Positions 50,701-60,637 of a stretch of DNA of 64,000 nucleotides are shown in pieces (the stretch's first letter is position 1; each line of letters begins with the position of its first letter). The DNA is from JACKNG01 sp040220855 (GTDB lineage Bacteria; Pseudomonadota; Gammaproteobacteria; Ga0077536). The stretch is from assembly GCA_040220855.1 (NCBI GenBank), contig JAVJVZ010000042.1, positions 33,593-97,592 of the forward strand, written 5' to 3'. The notes under the pieces were generated by a model. It ran no database searches, had not been told where the DNA came from, and saw nothing but the letters and a program-made list of their open reading frames with translations. A program made the translations under genes and the position numbers.

Positions 50701-53700
50701 CGCCGAGCCTGCGTATCGAGGCTGGCGCCCGCATCGCGGTCGACGTCGGCGGCAGCCTGCGCTTCGCCGCCTCGGGCGCCATCGCCCATGCCGGCACGCT
50801 CTCTGCCCGTGGCGGCGAGGTGCGTGTCGAACTGCTCGCCGACGCGTTCGGTGACTCGCCGGGCTTCGATCGCGCGCGCGCCATCTGGCTGCTCGATGAC
50901 TCGCTCATCGACGTCTCCGGCATCGTGCTCGACACCGCGCGCGACCCGCTGACCGGGCAGGTGACGCGCCAGGCGCTGGACGGCGGCGACATCGTGCTGC
51001 GTACCGGCGTCGCCGCGAGCGGCGCGGCTGCCAAGACCGGTGGTGGCTTCATCGTCGCCTATCCGCGCGCCATCCTCGACGTCGCCGGTGCCGACGGTGT
51101 GACCGACGTCCTGCGCGCGAGCGGTGGCGCGGTTCCCCGTCTCGCCGCCGAACCGATCGCGAGCGATGCCGGCCGCATCACGCTCGAGGCCTCGCACGGC
51201 ATCGAGTTCTTTGCCCGCGTCGACGCAGGCGCGCGCCGTGACCTCGGCGCGGTCGGTGGCACACTGGCCCTCACGCTCGATTCGGATCGCTACCAGGAGA
51301 ACGAACTGCTCGACGCCGGCCTGGTGCCCTTCCCGGTAATCGATGCGGCGCGAATCGAGATCGCCGCCGACGCACGGATTGCCGCGGGCGCAAGCCTGGA
51401 ACCACTCGACACGGCGCGCTTTGGCGTCGCCCGTTTCGACCTTGCCGCGTATCGCGCCGCCGGCTTCGATGCGCTCGAGCTGCGCGCGCAACCCGACATC
51501 GAACGCATCGAACCCGGCACCGCAGCGCCGCTCGGCGTGCTAGTGCCACGCATCGACCTGCTCGGCACGGTCACTTTCGATGCCGGCGACCGGCTCGTGC
51601 TCGATGCCCCCGTGCTGCAGTCGGACGGTAGCCGCGCGCTGTTGATGGCCGATTATGTCCGTCTCGGTCATGCCGACGAGTCGAATACCTTGCGCCCGAG
51701 CGACGTCGCCAGCGGTACCGGGTTCAGCGCCGCCGGCGGCAGCGGTTCGCTGGTAGTCGATGCCGGTTACATCGACTTCACCGGCGTCGTCGGCCTACGC
51801 GGGTTCGGCGGCAGCAATGTGGACGGCAGCGCGGCGAGCGGCATCGTCGCCTTCCTGAGCGACAGCGACATCCGCTTCAACGGCATGTTGCTGCCACGCA
51901 GCGGCACCGCGCTGCGCAGCGTCGGCGGACGCGTCGCAGCTGCCGGCGACCTCCTGTTCCGTGCCGATCGCCTCTACGTGTCGACGCTGACGGACTTCAC
52001 CATCGACAACACTGGCGCCGGTGCCATCACGAGCTTCGTCGACGGCAGCCGTGGCGCCGCTTTCCTGCACGAGCGGCATGCGCCGCTACCGGCGGCGGTC
52101 GATGCGCTCCTCGCATCGCGCCTCGCTGCGCCTGCCGGCAACGAGGCGATTCCGAACGCCGGCGGCGGCAGCCTCACCGTACGCAGCGACGTCATCAACC
52201 AGGCGGGCCGCCTCTATGCGCCGTTCGGTGCGCTCACGCTCGATGCAGAGAGACACCTGCTGCTGGACAGCGGCAGCCTCACCTCGGTGAGCGGATTCGA
52301 CACCAGCACGCTGTTCGGCGAGACGTCGCTCGGCGAGTGGATCTTCTCGTTCTCAGGCAGCGGCTTCCAGGACTTCACTCTGGTGGTCGAACCCGGCGCC
52401 GACGATCCGTTCGCGATCGACCTGCCCGCCAAGTCCATCCGTCTGATCGCCGACGGTACCGATGGCGGCAACGCGGCGGGTTTCGTCGACCTGCGTCGCG
52501 GCGCCGTGCTCGACGTGCGCGGTGGCGGCGAGCTCGTTGCCAGCGAGTTCGTGATCGGCCCGACCGGAAAGATCGACCTCCTGCAGGCCGGGCTCGATGA
52601 CGGATCGTTCGCGCTCATGCCGATGCTCGGCGACACCATCGCGCTGTTCGACCCGCTCGAGACCCGTGCCTTCGGTTTCGATGCCACCACCCAGGTTGCC
52701 GTGCTCGATGGCGCGGCGAGCGGCATCGAGGCGGGTCGTTACGCCGTGTTGCCGCGACGCTACGCGCTGTTGCCGGGCGCTTTCCTGCTGACCCCGGAAA
52801 GCGCTGACAGCGGCAGTATCCTCGGGGCTGCCACCAGTGCCACGAGCAGTGACGGCGTGCCACTCGTGAGCGCGGCGCTGACGCGCTTCGGGCAGGACTC
52901 GGTAGCGGCGCTCGACGCGCGGCAGTATCGCGTGGAGACCGCCGCCGACATCCAGCGGCGCGCAGAGTATCGAGTAACCACCGCGAACGATTTCTTCCCC
53001 CGCCAGGCGGCCGATGCCGACCGCGTGGCGCCGCTGCTGCCGCGCGATGCCGGCGCCGTGCAGATCCTGCCCAACTTCCGCCTCAACCTGGGTGCCGAGG
53101 TTGCCCAGGGCGGCGCAGCTGGCGGCGCCAGCAGCCGGGTCGACATCTCGGCCGAGAAGGTCCTCCTTGCCGATTCAACGCGCGTCGCCAATCCGGATGG
53201 CGCGGTGGTGCTGCTTGCCGATGGCCTGCGCGGGCTCGGCGCCGGTTCCCTGTTGATTGGCGGCACTCGCCGGGCGGAGGGTTCGCGAGTCGTCGTCGAG
53301 GACGTCAGCGCCGAGCGGGTGAGCGTCGACGGCGCGGTCAATCTTACGCTACCGGGCGGGCTCACCCTGGCCGCACGCGAGCGCATCGACCTCGCCGCCG
53401 GTAGCCGCCTCGGCGCGCGTGCCGCCGGCGACGGTGCTGCCGTGGTGGATTCACTGGTCCTCTCCGGCGATGCGGCGACGGTCGATGCCGCGATCGTGCG
53501 CGTATCCGACCAGCCCTTGCCCGTGTTCGTGCGCGACGGCGCGCCCGCCGGCAACTCCCGCATCGATCTCGCGCCGGGCGCGCGTCTTGCCGCCAGTGGC
53601 AGCGTGCTCGTCGATGCCTCTGCCGCGGTCGTTCTGGACGGTCGTCTCGCGCCCGCCGCCGGTGCCGATCTGCGCGTCGGTGCGCCCTCCATCGGGCTCG

Positions 53701-56700
53701 GCGTCGTGCCCGGCGGCTTCGTCGGGGCCGTCCCCGGGCTGAGTGGCGTCACCGCGCTCGGGACGCTCGAGCTTGCCAGCAGCGGCCTCGTCAGCATATT
53801 CGGCCCGCTCACCCTGAGCGCAGAGCGGCTGCGCCTCGATGCCGCTGGCCTGCGCGGCATGGGTGGCGCCGGGGACCGCGTTACCCTCTCGGCGAGCACG
53901 ATCGAGCTCGCCAACGGCAGTGGCGCGACCGTGGCCGATTTCGCCGGCGCCGGTACCGGGCGGCTCAGCCTACGCGGCGCGGATGGCGTGCCGTCGCGGC
54001 TGCTGCTGGCCGATACCGTCGACGCCGGCGGCGGTGGCGCCGACGATGGTGATTTCGACCTGTTCGGCTTCGGCGCGGTCGACGTTGCCGTCGACGCGGT
54101 GCGCAGCGTCGGGCGCGGCTCGCTCGAGGTTCGCGGTGAGCTCGTGATCGAGAGCGGCTACCTCGCTCCCGACGCGGGCGGCCTGCTCGACATCACCGTG
54201 CGCGATGGCACCCTGATTACCCGTGCGCGCGCCGGCGTGGCCGCCCCCGACGCCTTTTCCACGCTCGGCGGACGCGTCAACCTGGTCGCGACGCATGTCG
54301 ACAGCGCAGCCGACGTCATCGCCCGCAGCGGCACCATCGCCCTCGCGAGCAGCGGCGCCGGCCCGGTTGATCGCCTGCTCGTGCGCGGCCTGCTCGATGC
54401 CAGTGGTCTCGACCGCGTGGCCTTCGGCACTACCGAAGCTTCTTCGGCCGGCGGCCGCGTGACGTTGACGGCCGCCGGCAGCGGGACGGGCGCCGCCGGC
54501 GCCACGATCGCGCTGCTCGATGGCGCGACCATCGATGTCTCGGGTGGTGGCGGGCGCGACCCGCAGGCTGGCGGCCGCCTCGAGTTCGCGGCGCTCTCCG
54601 GCGCGCTGGCCGTCGATCCCGCTGCCGCGCTGCGTGGTCGCAGCCAAGGTCGCGCACCCGGTGCAGAGCTGTACGTTGATGCCGGCGAAGTGGTCGGTGG
54701 CGTGGCCGGGCTGATGGCTGCTGCCCCGCCCGATGGCGGCAGCTTCAGCGGCACGCGTGCGGTACGAATTCGCAGCGGCGATATCACGTTCGATGATGGA
54801 GAGGTCGTGCGTGCCAGCCGCCTCGTCTTCACCGCCGACAACGGTGTCGTGCGGGTCGGCGACGCCCTGCTCGACGCCAGCGGATGGTGGGGCGGGGAGA
54901 TCGTGTTGAACGGTGGCACCGGTGTGGTGCTCGCCGCTGGCGCACGGCTCGACGCCTCGGCCAACGGCTGGTTCAGCGGACGTACGCAGGCGGTCGAAGA
55001 CGGCCTGCCCGGCGGCATCGTCACGCTCGCTGCACCGGAGGCGACGCTGACGCTCGCCGCCGGTTCGCTCATCGACGTCGCCGGCACCCGGCCCAATGCC
55101 AGCTTCGACGACGTAGGCTCTGCCGACAGCGGTCGCGTGCGCCTGATCGCTGCGCGTGATGGCAACGACCTCGCCATCAGTGCGCCGCTGGCGACCACCA
55201 TCGTCGGTGCGGGCGCCGACAGCATCGAGCTGATCGCCGAGCGCATCTATACGCCGGGCACGATTGCCTCCGCAGTCGCCGACGGCGCAGCGCTGAGCGC
55301 TGCCGCCAGCACCGTGCTGGCGCGTCTCGGCGTAGCCGGCGATGCGCGCTTCCGCGTCGCACCCGGGGTCACGCTCGACACGGGCGCGGCGACCCTCGGC
55401 GCCAACGGCATCAATGCGACCCTGCTCGGCAACCTGTTCGACGCGGGCACGATCAACGCCGGCGTCCTCACCGTGCGCAGCGGCGGCGATCTCACCGTCG
55501 ACCTCGACATCCGCGACGGGCTCGTCGAAGTCTTCACGCCGGCCGATCTCACCTGTACCGGCAGCCCGTTCTTCTGCAACGTCAGTCCTGCCCCGCGCAC
55601 CGGCTACCTCGTTGCCGATGACGCGGCATCGTGGACCATTCAGCTCGTCGCCGGTGCCGATACGACGAGCCCCGACCGCCTCGCGACTGCGGCGACACCT
55701 GCGCACCTCGCGCTTGCCAACGGTGTCGACGTCATCACCGGGTCCGGCGACCTCAAGCTCGTCGCGAGCGGCGACATCACGCTCGGTGACAACGCCAACG
55801 TGCTGGTAGCCGGGCGGCACGACAGCCTCGCCGATTACACCGGCACCATCTCCGCCACCGACAGCGTGCCCTTCCAGGAGTTCGTCTTCCAGGGTTCGAT
55901 TACCGCCGCTGAGCTCGTCCTGCCCGGCGTATCGCTTCCCGATCGCGGCGGTGACGTGCACCTGCGCGCCGGCGGTAACCTGAGTGCCGAGCCCACCGCG
56001 CAGTTCGTGGCGCAGTGGATGACACGCACCGGCTACCCCGACGGTCGCCCCGCCAGTGATGTCGACGCGCTCGAGGTCATGCCGAGCAGCTGGGGCGTGT
56101 TCATCGACCGCACGCGCAGCACCAGCGGGGCCGCGGTGAACGACGGGGACGACCGCGGTTTCAACCAGGGGGTCGGCGCGTTCGGTGGTGGCAGCATCTT
56201 CGTCGACGTCGCCGAGCAGCTCGATGACGTGTCGTTCAGCCTGCCGACCAGCGGGCGCCAGGTCGGCAACAACGAATTCTCACAGCAGGTGCTGCCGGGC
56301 AACATCCGGCGCAACCGCTTTCTGGACTTCACCGCCGACCCGGACGATTTCACTGACGTCGTCGACGAGATCGGTGGTGGTCAGTTGCGCGTGCGTGCGG
56401 GTGGTGCGATGAGCGGGGTGGACGTGGTGCTGTTCCGCGGCGAGGCCTCGCTGCTCGGCCACGACTCCATCGCGCTCAACCGGGTTGCGGCCGGCAATGC
56501 CCGCGTGCGGGCAAGCGCCGCCAGTGGCCTTTCCCTCGGCGAGTACATCGACCCGATGCTGATGCGGCGCGACAGCCGGGGCGTCGCCCAGAATTCGCCG
56601 GCACTCGTCATCGGCACCACGACCGAGAACCTGCAGACGACATTTTTCAGCTACGGACCCGATGCCGCGCTCGACCTCTCGACGGCAGCGGGTTCGCTGG

Positions 56701-58709
56701 CGCTGCGGAATCTCACGACGACCGTGCCGAAGACCACCGCGGCCAACGAGAGCAACGCGCTCGCCAACGTCACTACTGCGCTCACCGGTAACGTGCTCCC
56801 GGGCGATGTGCGTCTCGTGGCGACCGCCGGGTCGATCACCGCCGAGCGTCTCGCCGTGACCTTCCCCAGCAGCAGCGGCACGCTGCGCCTGCTGGCGGCC
56901 GAGGATATCGTGTCGTCCGACCCCGACCAGAATCCGCGTTTCCTCCAATCGGATTTCGACGCCGCGTTGCTGCCCTCGCGCTCGGCACCAGTGGGAACGG
57001 CCAACCTGTTCTTTCTCACTGCGTTCGAGAACGACGCCGACGGCACGTTCGGCGAGCCCGGCCACGCGCGAACGCCAGTGCATACCGGCGACCGCGTGCC
57101 GAATGCCGTCGTCGCCCGTGGTGGCGACCTCGTCGACCTCTCGTTCCGCCTTGCCAAGCGCAGCATCGTGGGCGCCGGCCGCGACATCGACAGCATCGAT
57201 CTCGTCATCCAGCATCCCAATGCCGGAGACCTGTCGCGGGTCGAGGCTGGGCGTGACATCCGTTTCGCGGTGGAGCGTCGCCTCACGACAGGTGTGATCT
57301 TCCTTGACCAGGACACCTCGGTGGCGACCGACGGAGCGAAGATCGCGGTGGGTGGGCCCGGCATGCTCCAGGTCCTCGCCGGTCGGGACATCGACCTCGG
57401 CGTGCGCAGCGGCATCCGCAGCTTCGGCGACGAAGAGAATGCGGTGTTGCCCGACCGTGGCGCCGACCTGCTGCTCCTCGCCGGTACCGGCGGGCGGCCG
57501 GCGCTCGATGCCTTCGTTACCCGCTTCCTCGATGCCGATTCCGCCCACGTGCCACCCGGCCAACCGGATGCGACGGCGATCGGCGAGGCCACGCTGGCGC
57601 GCATCCGCGAGGTCTACGGCGATGCCGATGTCGACGCCGAAGACCTCGCCATCGATGCGCGCACGCGCGCCGCCATCGCGGCCGATCTCGACGCCTGGCT
57701 CGATGCGCTGGTGGCCGCGGGCGAACTCACGCGCGATCCCGCGCTGGCCGCGGTCGAACAGTTCCGCACGCTCGACGAGACGCGTCAGCTCGATTTCGTT
57801 CTCGATGTCTTCTTCGGCGAACTGCAGGCATCGAGTCTCGAAGCCGCCGATCCAACCTCGGGCCGTCTCAATGACTTCATCCGTGGCCGTCACGCCATCG
57901 CCACGCTGTTTCCCGAGAGCGCCTACGAAGGCGACGTCGTCAGCGCACTGAGCGCAGTGCAGACGCTCGATGGCGGCGACATCCAGGTGGTGGCGCCGGG
58001 CGGTACGGTCGACGCAGGCACCACAGCACCGACCCAGGTACGCGTGGTCGATCCCGACACCGGCGCGGTCAGCTTCGTGGCGGGTGGCAAGGAGCCTCTC
58101 AACCTCGGCTACGTGGCTTTCCGCGAGGGCGCCATCAGCATGTTCACCGGCGACAGCATCAACGTGAACAGCACGCGCATCTTCACCCAGAAAGGGGGTG
58201 ATATCACGCTGTGGGCGGATCGCGGCAACATCGATGCTGGCCGCGGCCAACGCGACGCGGTGACGCTTGCGAGCACCGCGGCGGTCTACGACGAGTTCCT
58301 GAATTTCCTCGACGACCCGCCGATCTCGGTTTCGGGCAGCGGCATCCGTACGCTTGCGCCACCGGGCGTCGCGGGCGGCAGCATCTACCTCGCCGCGCCG
58401 GAAGGCGTGATCGACGCCGGTGACGCCGGCATCGAATCGGATGCCGGCCTGGTGCTCGCCGCGCAGGAAGTTGCGAATGCCGACTTCATCTCCGCCGGCG
58501 GACCGACTTTCTCGACCGTGCAGGTGCCGACGTCCGTCGGTGCATCGCTCGGTAACCTCGGCGACGTCTCTGCCGCGGCTACCGCCTCGGTCACCGAGGC
58601 GACGCAGGCCGCCGCGGCGGCCGCAGCCGCCGAATCGGCGGCGGCTGCACAGGAGAGCGTCGCTACGGCTCGACGCATCAGCGTCGACGTGCTCGGCTTC
58701 GGCGGCTGA
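47706..58709 (+). CDS. Giant filamentous-haemagglutinin-like TpsA exoprotein
   Basis: An 11-kb gene for 3,667 residues. The signal peptide (about 1-30) is followed by a TPS domain (about 45-290) with the NRVL (110-113) and YLINRNGVLF motifs that TpsB recognises. The middle is a very long right-handed beta-helix of Gly/Asp/Ala-rich repeats without a recognised toxin domain; repeats are irregular. The tail is FHA-family-like ('GGDITLWADRGNIDAGRGQ', 'GGSIYLAAPEGVIDAGD') and ends in an Ala-rich coiled segment. The cysteines that I noticed are Cys39, Cys42, Cys2617 and Cys2624. It starts on the TpsB stop (TGATG). It is expected at the cell surface as an adhesin or matrix fibre. Confidence 0.9.
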   Translation: MATPSRTSRVARRGLVALLAALPALPASAAGPTGLPVPCSPCNLGGASVPWTNPAGLSARQLAPQTGNGGRDMVIYQGRERQVYSWESFDIGAGRSVEFRQPNSRSAALNRVLDTQGSGLASVIEGTLRANGQVYLINRNGVLFKRGASVDVNTLLASTLDLNQDVDNLFEEVGIGNVLSERITQGQFAALVDEAAGLPGNVVVEQGAVIEAGRNGRIVLVGANVENSGVLRLSGPGGQALLVAGSDRVYFFDDSGARGLGVEIGGDGGTVANLGQIIAGNGNVTLAGLTVNQQGVVRATNAVSANGTIRLQARDRAFADPTLRPDDVDALALRIDNEQIATRSGTVRFGADSVTEILPDADSTDVVVDEQAFLPARVEVRGQDIVMERNARITVPAGDVEFIASERPELGNATLIGVDPVETGSIVLERGATIDVSGVDGVEIPASRNVLQLQLRRGELAASPINRDGPLLGTTLSFDLRDPPAFVDVSGAVDAIGRGILERSTPGGSIRLYSADALRLAPGALLDASGGGIDYTAASAVITRVLVGNRILDLGEVGASTRIDAVLGAREAVHPRWGYTSVLASSALLGAVDLPAYFEGKDAGTIEIAALNAVRQATEASLAQLQLDAELEGRIVATARRGRYQVETPSPGARGFARDFDEVPLGGALSLALRAGDYRLGEGALVDGDGRRLTLEGLRSLAFDVGSFGVATGDAVTLGGGGVLTVTTHTGGAAIAGAISAPGGVVSVEVATPQADLELSAGAVLDVAGVWVNDAVADSDDSNAPMPAFVDGGTVALRGVDGGALHIAAGSRVDVGGGARLGEGGDLVPGDGGRFELVDGVSALATAADIVLDGTITGYVFAGATAGARYDLAVRSATLAPGAAIRSDAAGLVLGPGFFTNGGFTEFSVRSTQTGTAVAAGFDLDLVPRYRVLTPDVARANLAAAASGAAAPSGASLDDLSIVSVVDDPLLRVPTSLSLESVRPVAQISSRIGDTTPIAPSLRIEAGARIAVDVGGSLRFAASGAIAHAGTLSARGGEVRVELLADAFGDSPGFDRARAIWLLDDSLIDVSGIVLDTARDPLTGQVTRQALDGGDIVLRTGVAASGAAAKTGGGFIVAYPRAILDVAGADGVTDVLRASGGAVPRLAAEPIASDAGRITLEASHGIEFFARVDAGARRDLGAVGGTLALTLDSDRYQENELLDAGLVPFPVIDAARIEIAADARIAAGASLEPLDTARFGVARFDLAAYRAAGFDALELRAQPDIERIEPGTAAPLGVLVPRIDLLGTVTFDAGDRLVLDAPVLQSDGSRALLMADYVRLGHADESNTLRPSDVASGTGFSAAGGSGSLVVDAGYIDFTGVVGLRGFGGSNVDGSAASGIVAFLSDSDIRFNGMLLPRSGTALRSVGGRVAAAGDLLFRADRLYVSTLTDFTIDNTGAGAITSFVDGSRGAAFLHERHAPLPAAVDALLASRLAAPAGNEAIPNAGGGSLTVRSDVINQAGRLYAPFGALTLDAERHLLLDSGSLTSVSGFDTSTLFGETSLGEWIFSFSGSGFQDFTLVVEPGADDPFAIDLPAKSIRLIADGTDGGNAAGFVDLRRGAVLDVRGGGELVASEFVIGPTGKIDLLQAGLDDGSFALMPMLGDTIALFDPLETRAFGFDATTQVAVLDGAASGIEAGRYAVLPRRYALLPGAFLLTPESADSGSILGAATSATSSDGVPLVSAALTRFGQDSVAALDARQYRVETAADIQRRAEYRVTTANDFFPRQAADADRVAPLLPRDAGAVQILPNFRLNLGAEVAQGGAAGGASSRVDISAEKVLLADSTRVANPDGAVVLLADGLRGLGAGSLLIGGTRRAEGSRVVVEDVSAERVSVDGAVNLTLPGGLTLAARERIDLAAGSRLGARAAGDGAAVVDSLVLSGDAATVDAAIVRVSDQPLPVFVRDGAPAGNSRIDLAPGARLAASGSVLVDASAAVVLDGRLAPAAGADLRVGAPSIGLGVVPGGFVGAVPGLSGVTALGTLELASSGLVSIFGPLTLSAERLRLDAAGLRGMGGAGDRVTLSASTIELANGSGATVADFAGAGTGRLSLRGADGVPSRLLLADTVDAGGGGADDGDFDLFGFGAVDVAVDAVRSVGRGSLEVRGELVIESGYLAPDAGGLLDITVRDGTLITRARAGVAAPDAFSTLGGRVNLVATHVDSAADVIARSGTIALASSGAGPVDRLLVRGLLDASGLDRVAFGTTEASSAGGRVTLTAAGSGTGAAGATIALLDGATIDVSGGGGRDPQAGGRLEFAALSGALAVDPAAALRGRSQGRAPGAELYVDAGEVVGGVAGLMAAAPPDGGSFSGTRAVRIRSGDITFDDGEVVRASRLVFTADNGVVRVGDALLDASGWWGGEIVLNGGTGVVLAAGARLDASANGWFSGRTQAVEDGLPGGIVTLAAPEATLTLAAGSLIDVAGTRPNASFDDVGSADSGRVRLIAARDGNDLAISAPLATTIVGAGADSIELIAERIYTPGTIASAVADGAALSAAASTVLARLGVAGDARFRVAPGVTLDTGAATLGANGINATLLGNLFDAGTINAGVLTVRSGGDLTVDLDIRDGLVEVFTPADLTCTGSPFFCNVSPAPRTGYLVADDAASWTIQLVAGADTTSPDRLATAATPAHLALANGVDVITGSGDLKLVASGDITLGDNANVLVAGRHDSLADYTGTISATDSVPFQEFVFQGSITAAELVLPGVSLPDRGGDVHLRAGGNLSAEPTAQFVAQWMTRTGYPDGRPASDVDALEVMPSSWGVFIDRTRSTSGAAVNDGDDRGFNQGVGAFGGGSIFVDVAEQLDDVSFSLPTSGRQVGNNEFSQQVLPGNIRRNRFLDFTADPDDFTDVVDEIGGGQLRVRAGGAMSGVDVVLFRGEASLLGHDSIALNRVAAGNARVRASAASGLSLGEYIDPMLMRRDSRGVAQNSPALVIGTTTENLQTTFFSYGPDAALDLSTAAGSLALRNLTTTVPKTTAANESNALANVTTALTGNVLPGDVRLVATAGSITAERLAVTFPSSSGTLRLLAAEDIVSSDPDQNPRFLQSDFDAALLPSRSAPVGTANLFFLTAFENDADGTFGEPGHARTPVHTGDRVPNAVVARGGDLVDLSFRLAKRSIVGAGRDIDSIDLVIQHPNAGDLSRVEAGRDIRFAVERRLTTGVIFLDQDTSVATDGAKIAVGGPGMLQVLAGRDIDLGVRSGIRSFGDEENAVLPDRGADLLLLAGTGGRPALDAFVTRFLDADSAHVPPGQPDATAIGEATLARIREVYGDADVDAEDLAIDARTRAAIAADLDAWLDALVAAGELTRDPALAAVEQFRTLDETRQLDFVLDVFFGELQASSLEAADPTSGRLNDFIRGRHAIATLFPESAYEGDVVSALSAVQTLDGGDIQVVAPGGTVDAGTTAPTQVRVVDPDTGAVSFVAGGKEPLNLGYVAFREGAISMFTGDSINVNSTRIFTQKGGDITLWADRGNIDAGRGQRDAVTLASTAAVYDEFLNFLDDPPISVSGSGIRTLAPPGVAGGSIYLAAPEGVIDAGDAGIESDAGLVLAAQEVANADFISAGGPTFSTVQVPTSVGASLGNLGDVSAAATASVTEATQAAAAAAAAESAAAAQESVATARRISVDVLGFGG

Positions 58710-58806
58710 TTCCATGCGCGCCGCTGCGCGCGGATCATGACGGTTTGTAACAAAACCATAACATCGTCGCGCTAGAGTGCGCGCCTCTCCCACCGCTCCC
58801 ACGGGC
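58710..58806. promoter_or_regulatory. Intergenic region with GGTTT/AAACC hairpin
   Basis: A 97-bp gap with a 5-bp dyad GGTTT...AAACC (about 58741-58756) in an AT-rich patch. It could terminate the TpsA transcript or bind a regulator; neither is strongly supported. Confidence 0.3.
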
Positions 58807-60606
58807 ATGAAGTTCAAACTCCTCTTCGCCGTCGCGCTCATGGCGGTCGCGGCTGCCGCTTCGGCATGGTGGAACGAAGCCTGGAGCCAGCGCATGCAGC
58901 TCCTGCTCGATACCACGCCTAGCGGGGTCGCCCTGCAGAGTGCCGTCACTGACGCGCCGGTTCTGGTGCGCCTGCATGCGGGCAACTTTCCGCAGTTCCT
59001 CAACGTGCGCGAAGGTGGTATCGATTTCCGCTTCGTCGCCGCGGACGACCAGACGCCGCTCAAGTATCACGTCGAACGGTTCGACCCGATAGCGCAGATA
59101 GCGCTGGCCTGGGTTCGAGTACCGATCGTGCAGCCGGCCGACAAGACGCAGAAGATTCACTTGTACTTCGGTAACCAGAGCGCCGTGCGCGGCGAGGATG
59201 CCGGTGCTACTTACGACGCCGATACCGGTGCCGTCTTCCATTTTGACGAGAGCGCCGGCGCGCCGCAGGACAGCACCGCGTACGGCACGGTGGTGAGCGG
59301 CGAATGGTTTCCGAACCCGGCGTCGATTATCGGTGCGGGTGCGATGCTCGGCGGCACAGGGGCGCTGACCATCGCCGACGGACCGCAGCTCGCCATGACA
59401 CCCGAGAAGGGCTGGTCGGCCAGCCTGTGGGTGCGCTTCGACGAGTTGCCGGCGACTCCGGCCTACGTTCTCGACCGCGCCGAGGGCGGGCAGCGCCTGT
59501 CGCTGGTGGTCGAAGGTGGCCAGGCCATTGCGCGTTATGCCGACGCCACCGTGACGAGTGCGACCCCGCTCACTGCCGGTCGCTGGCATCAACTCGCCGT
59601 GGTACTCGACAGCGACGGATTGCGCCTGCATGTCGACGGCGAGCAGACCGGCCTGGCACCGGTTGCTCTGGCGCCAATGGGCGGCGACGTGTACATCGGT
59701 GGCAGCAGCGACGGCAGCGGCCTCGCGGCTATGGCGATCGACGAACTGCACATCGCGAGCGCTGCACGCAGCGCCGACTTCGTCGCGCTCACCGCCGCCA
59801 CCGGCGGCGAGCGCAACGATGCCGTGATCGGCTATCTAGAGGCGGAAGCGGCCGGTAACGAGGGCACGCCCGCGGGCGAAGAGGGCGGCGGTCATGCCGG
59901 CCACTTCGGCATCATCATCCAGAACGTGTTCGGCCGCGAGGAAGCCATCGTCGAGCAGCTCGTGATCGGCGTGTGCGGCGTGATGGCCGCGATCGCCATC
60001 ATGGTGATGTTCCTCAAGGCGCTCTACCTCGGCCGCTGCCGCCGCACCACGCGGCGCTTCCTCGCTGCTTTCGAGCAATCCGCCGCGGGCGAGTCGCGCG
60101 ACGGTGGTCTGCAGACGCTCTACGACGCTGAAGACGAATACGGCGATTCGCCGCTGTTCATCGTCTACAAGTCGGGCATCGACCAGATCCGGGCGCGCCT
60201 GTCGCCGGCGGCCGGCGCCGCCACCGCGGGTCTCGATGCCAAGGCACTCAACAGCGTGCGCGCTTCGCTCGACGCGGTGATGGTGCGCCAGAGTCAGAAG
60301 CTCAACGGCCTGCTCGTGCTACTCACCATCGCGATCTCCGGTGGACCCTTCATCGGCCTGCTCGGTACCGTGGTCGGCGTGATGGTCACCTTCGCGGCGA
60401 TCGCCGCTACCGGCGACGTCAATATCGCTGCCATCGCGCCTGGCATGGCCGCCGCGCTGCTCGCCACCGTGGCCGGTCTCGGCGTCGCCATCCCGGCCCT
60501 GTTCGGCTACAACTACCTCAGCGCGATGGCGAAGGAAGTCGCCGCCGACATGCACGTGTTCGCTGACGAGCTGCTGGCCAAGATCAACGAGAACTACGGC
60601 CTCTGA
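58807..60606 (+). CDS. DUF2341-LamG-ExbB proton-channel chimera
   Basis: A 599-residue protein. Signal peptide about 1-20; DUF2341 about 22-125 ('WWNEAWSQRMQLLLDTT', 'YHVERFDP', 'IHLYFGNQSA'); LamG-like lectin fold about 140-340 ('WSASLWVRFDELP', 'GRWHQLAVVLD', 'DVYIGGSSDGS', 'IDELHIAS'); then a helix 'QLVIGVCGVMAAIAIMVMFLKALYL' (in parts) and the ExbB/TolQ/MotA domain about 490-590 ('GPFIGLLGTVVGVMVTF', 'LATVAGLGVAIPALFGYN'). It would put a carbohydrate-binding-like domain in the periplasm on a proton-motive-force motor stator. ExbD and TonB follow. The start at 58807 gives the signal peptide. Confidence 0.85.
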   Translation: MKFKLLFAVALMAVAAAASAWWNEAWSQRMQLLLDTTPSGVALQSAVTDAPVLVRLHAGNFPQFLNVREGGIDFRFVAADDQTPLKYHVERFDPIAQIALAWVRVPIVQPADKTQKIHLYFGNQSAVRGEDAGATYDADTGAVFHFDESAGAPQDSTAYGTVVSGEWFPNPASIIGAGAMLGGTGALTIADGPQLAMTPEKGWSASLWVRFDELPATPAYVLDRAEGGQRLSLVVEGGQAIARYADATVTSATPLTAGRWHQLAVVLDSDGLRLHVDGEQTGLAPVALAPMGGDVYIGGSSDGSGLAAMAIDELHIASAARSADFVALTAATGGERNDAVIGYLEAEAAGNEGTPAGEEGGGHAGHFGIIIQNVFGREEAIVEQLVIGVCGVMAAIAIMVMFLKALYLGRCRRTTRRFLAAFEQSAAGESRDGGLQTLYDAEDEYGDSPLFIVYKSGIDQIRARLSPAAGAATAGLDAKALNSVRASLDAVMVRQSQKLNGLLVLLTIAISGGPFIGLLGTVVGVMVTFAAIAATGDVNIAAIAPGMAAALLATVAGLGVAIPALFGYNYLSAMAKEVAADMHVFADELLAKINENYGL

Positions 60607-60637
60607 GGCCGGTTCCGACGCAGCGGGGCCGTAGCGC

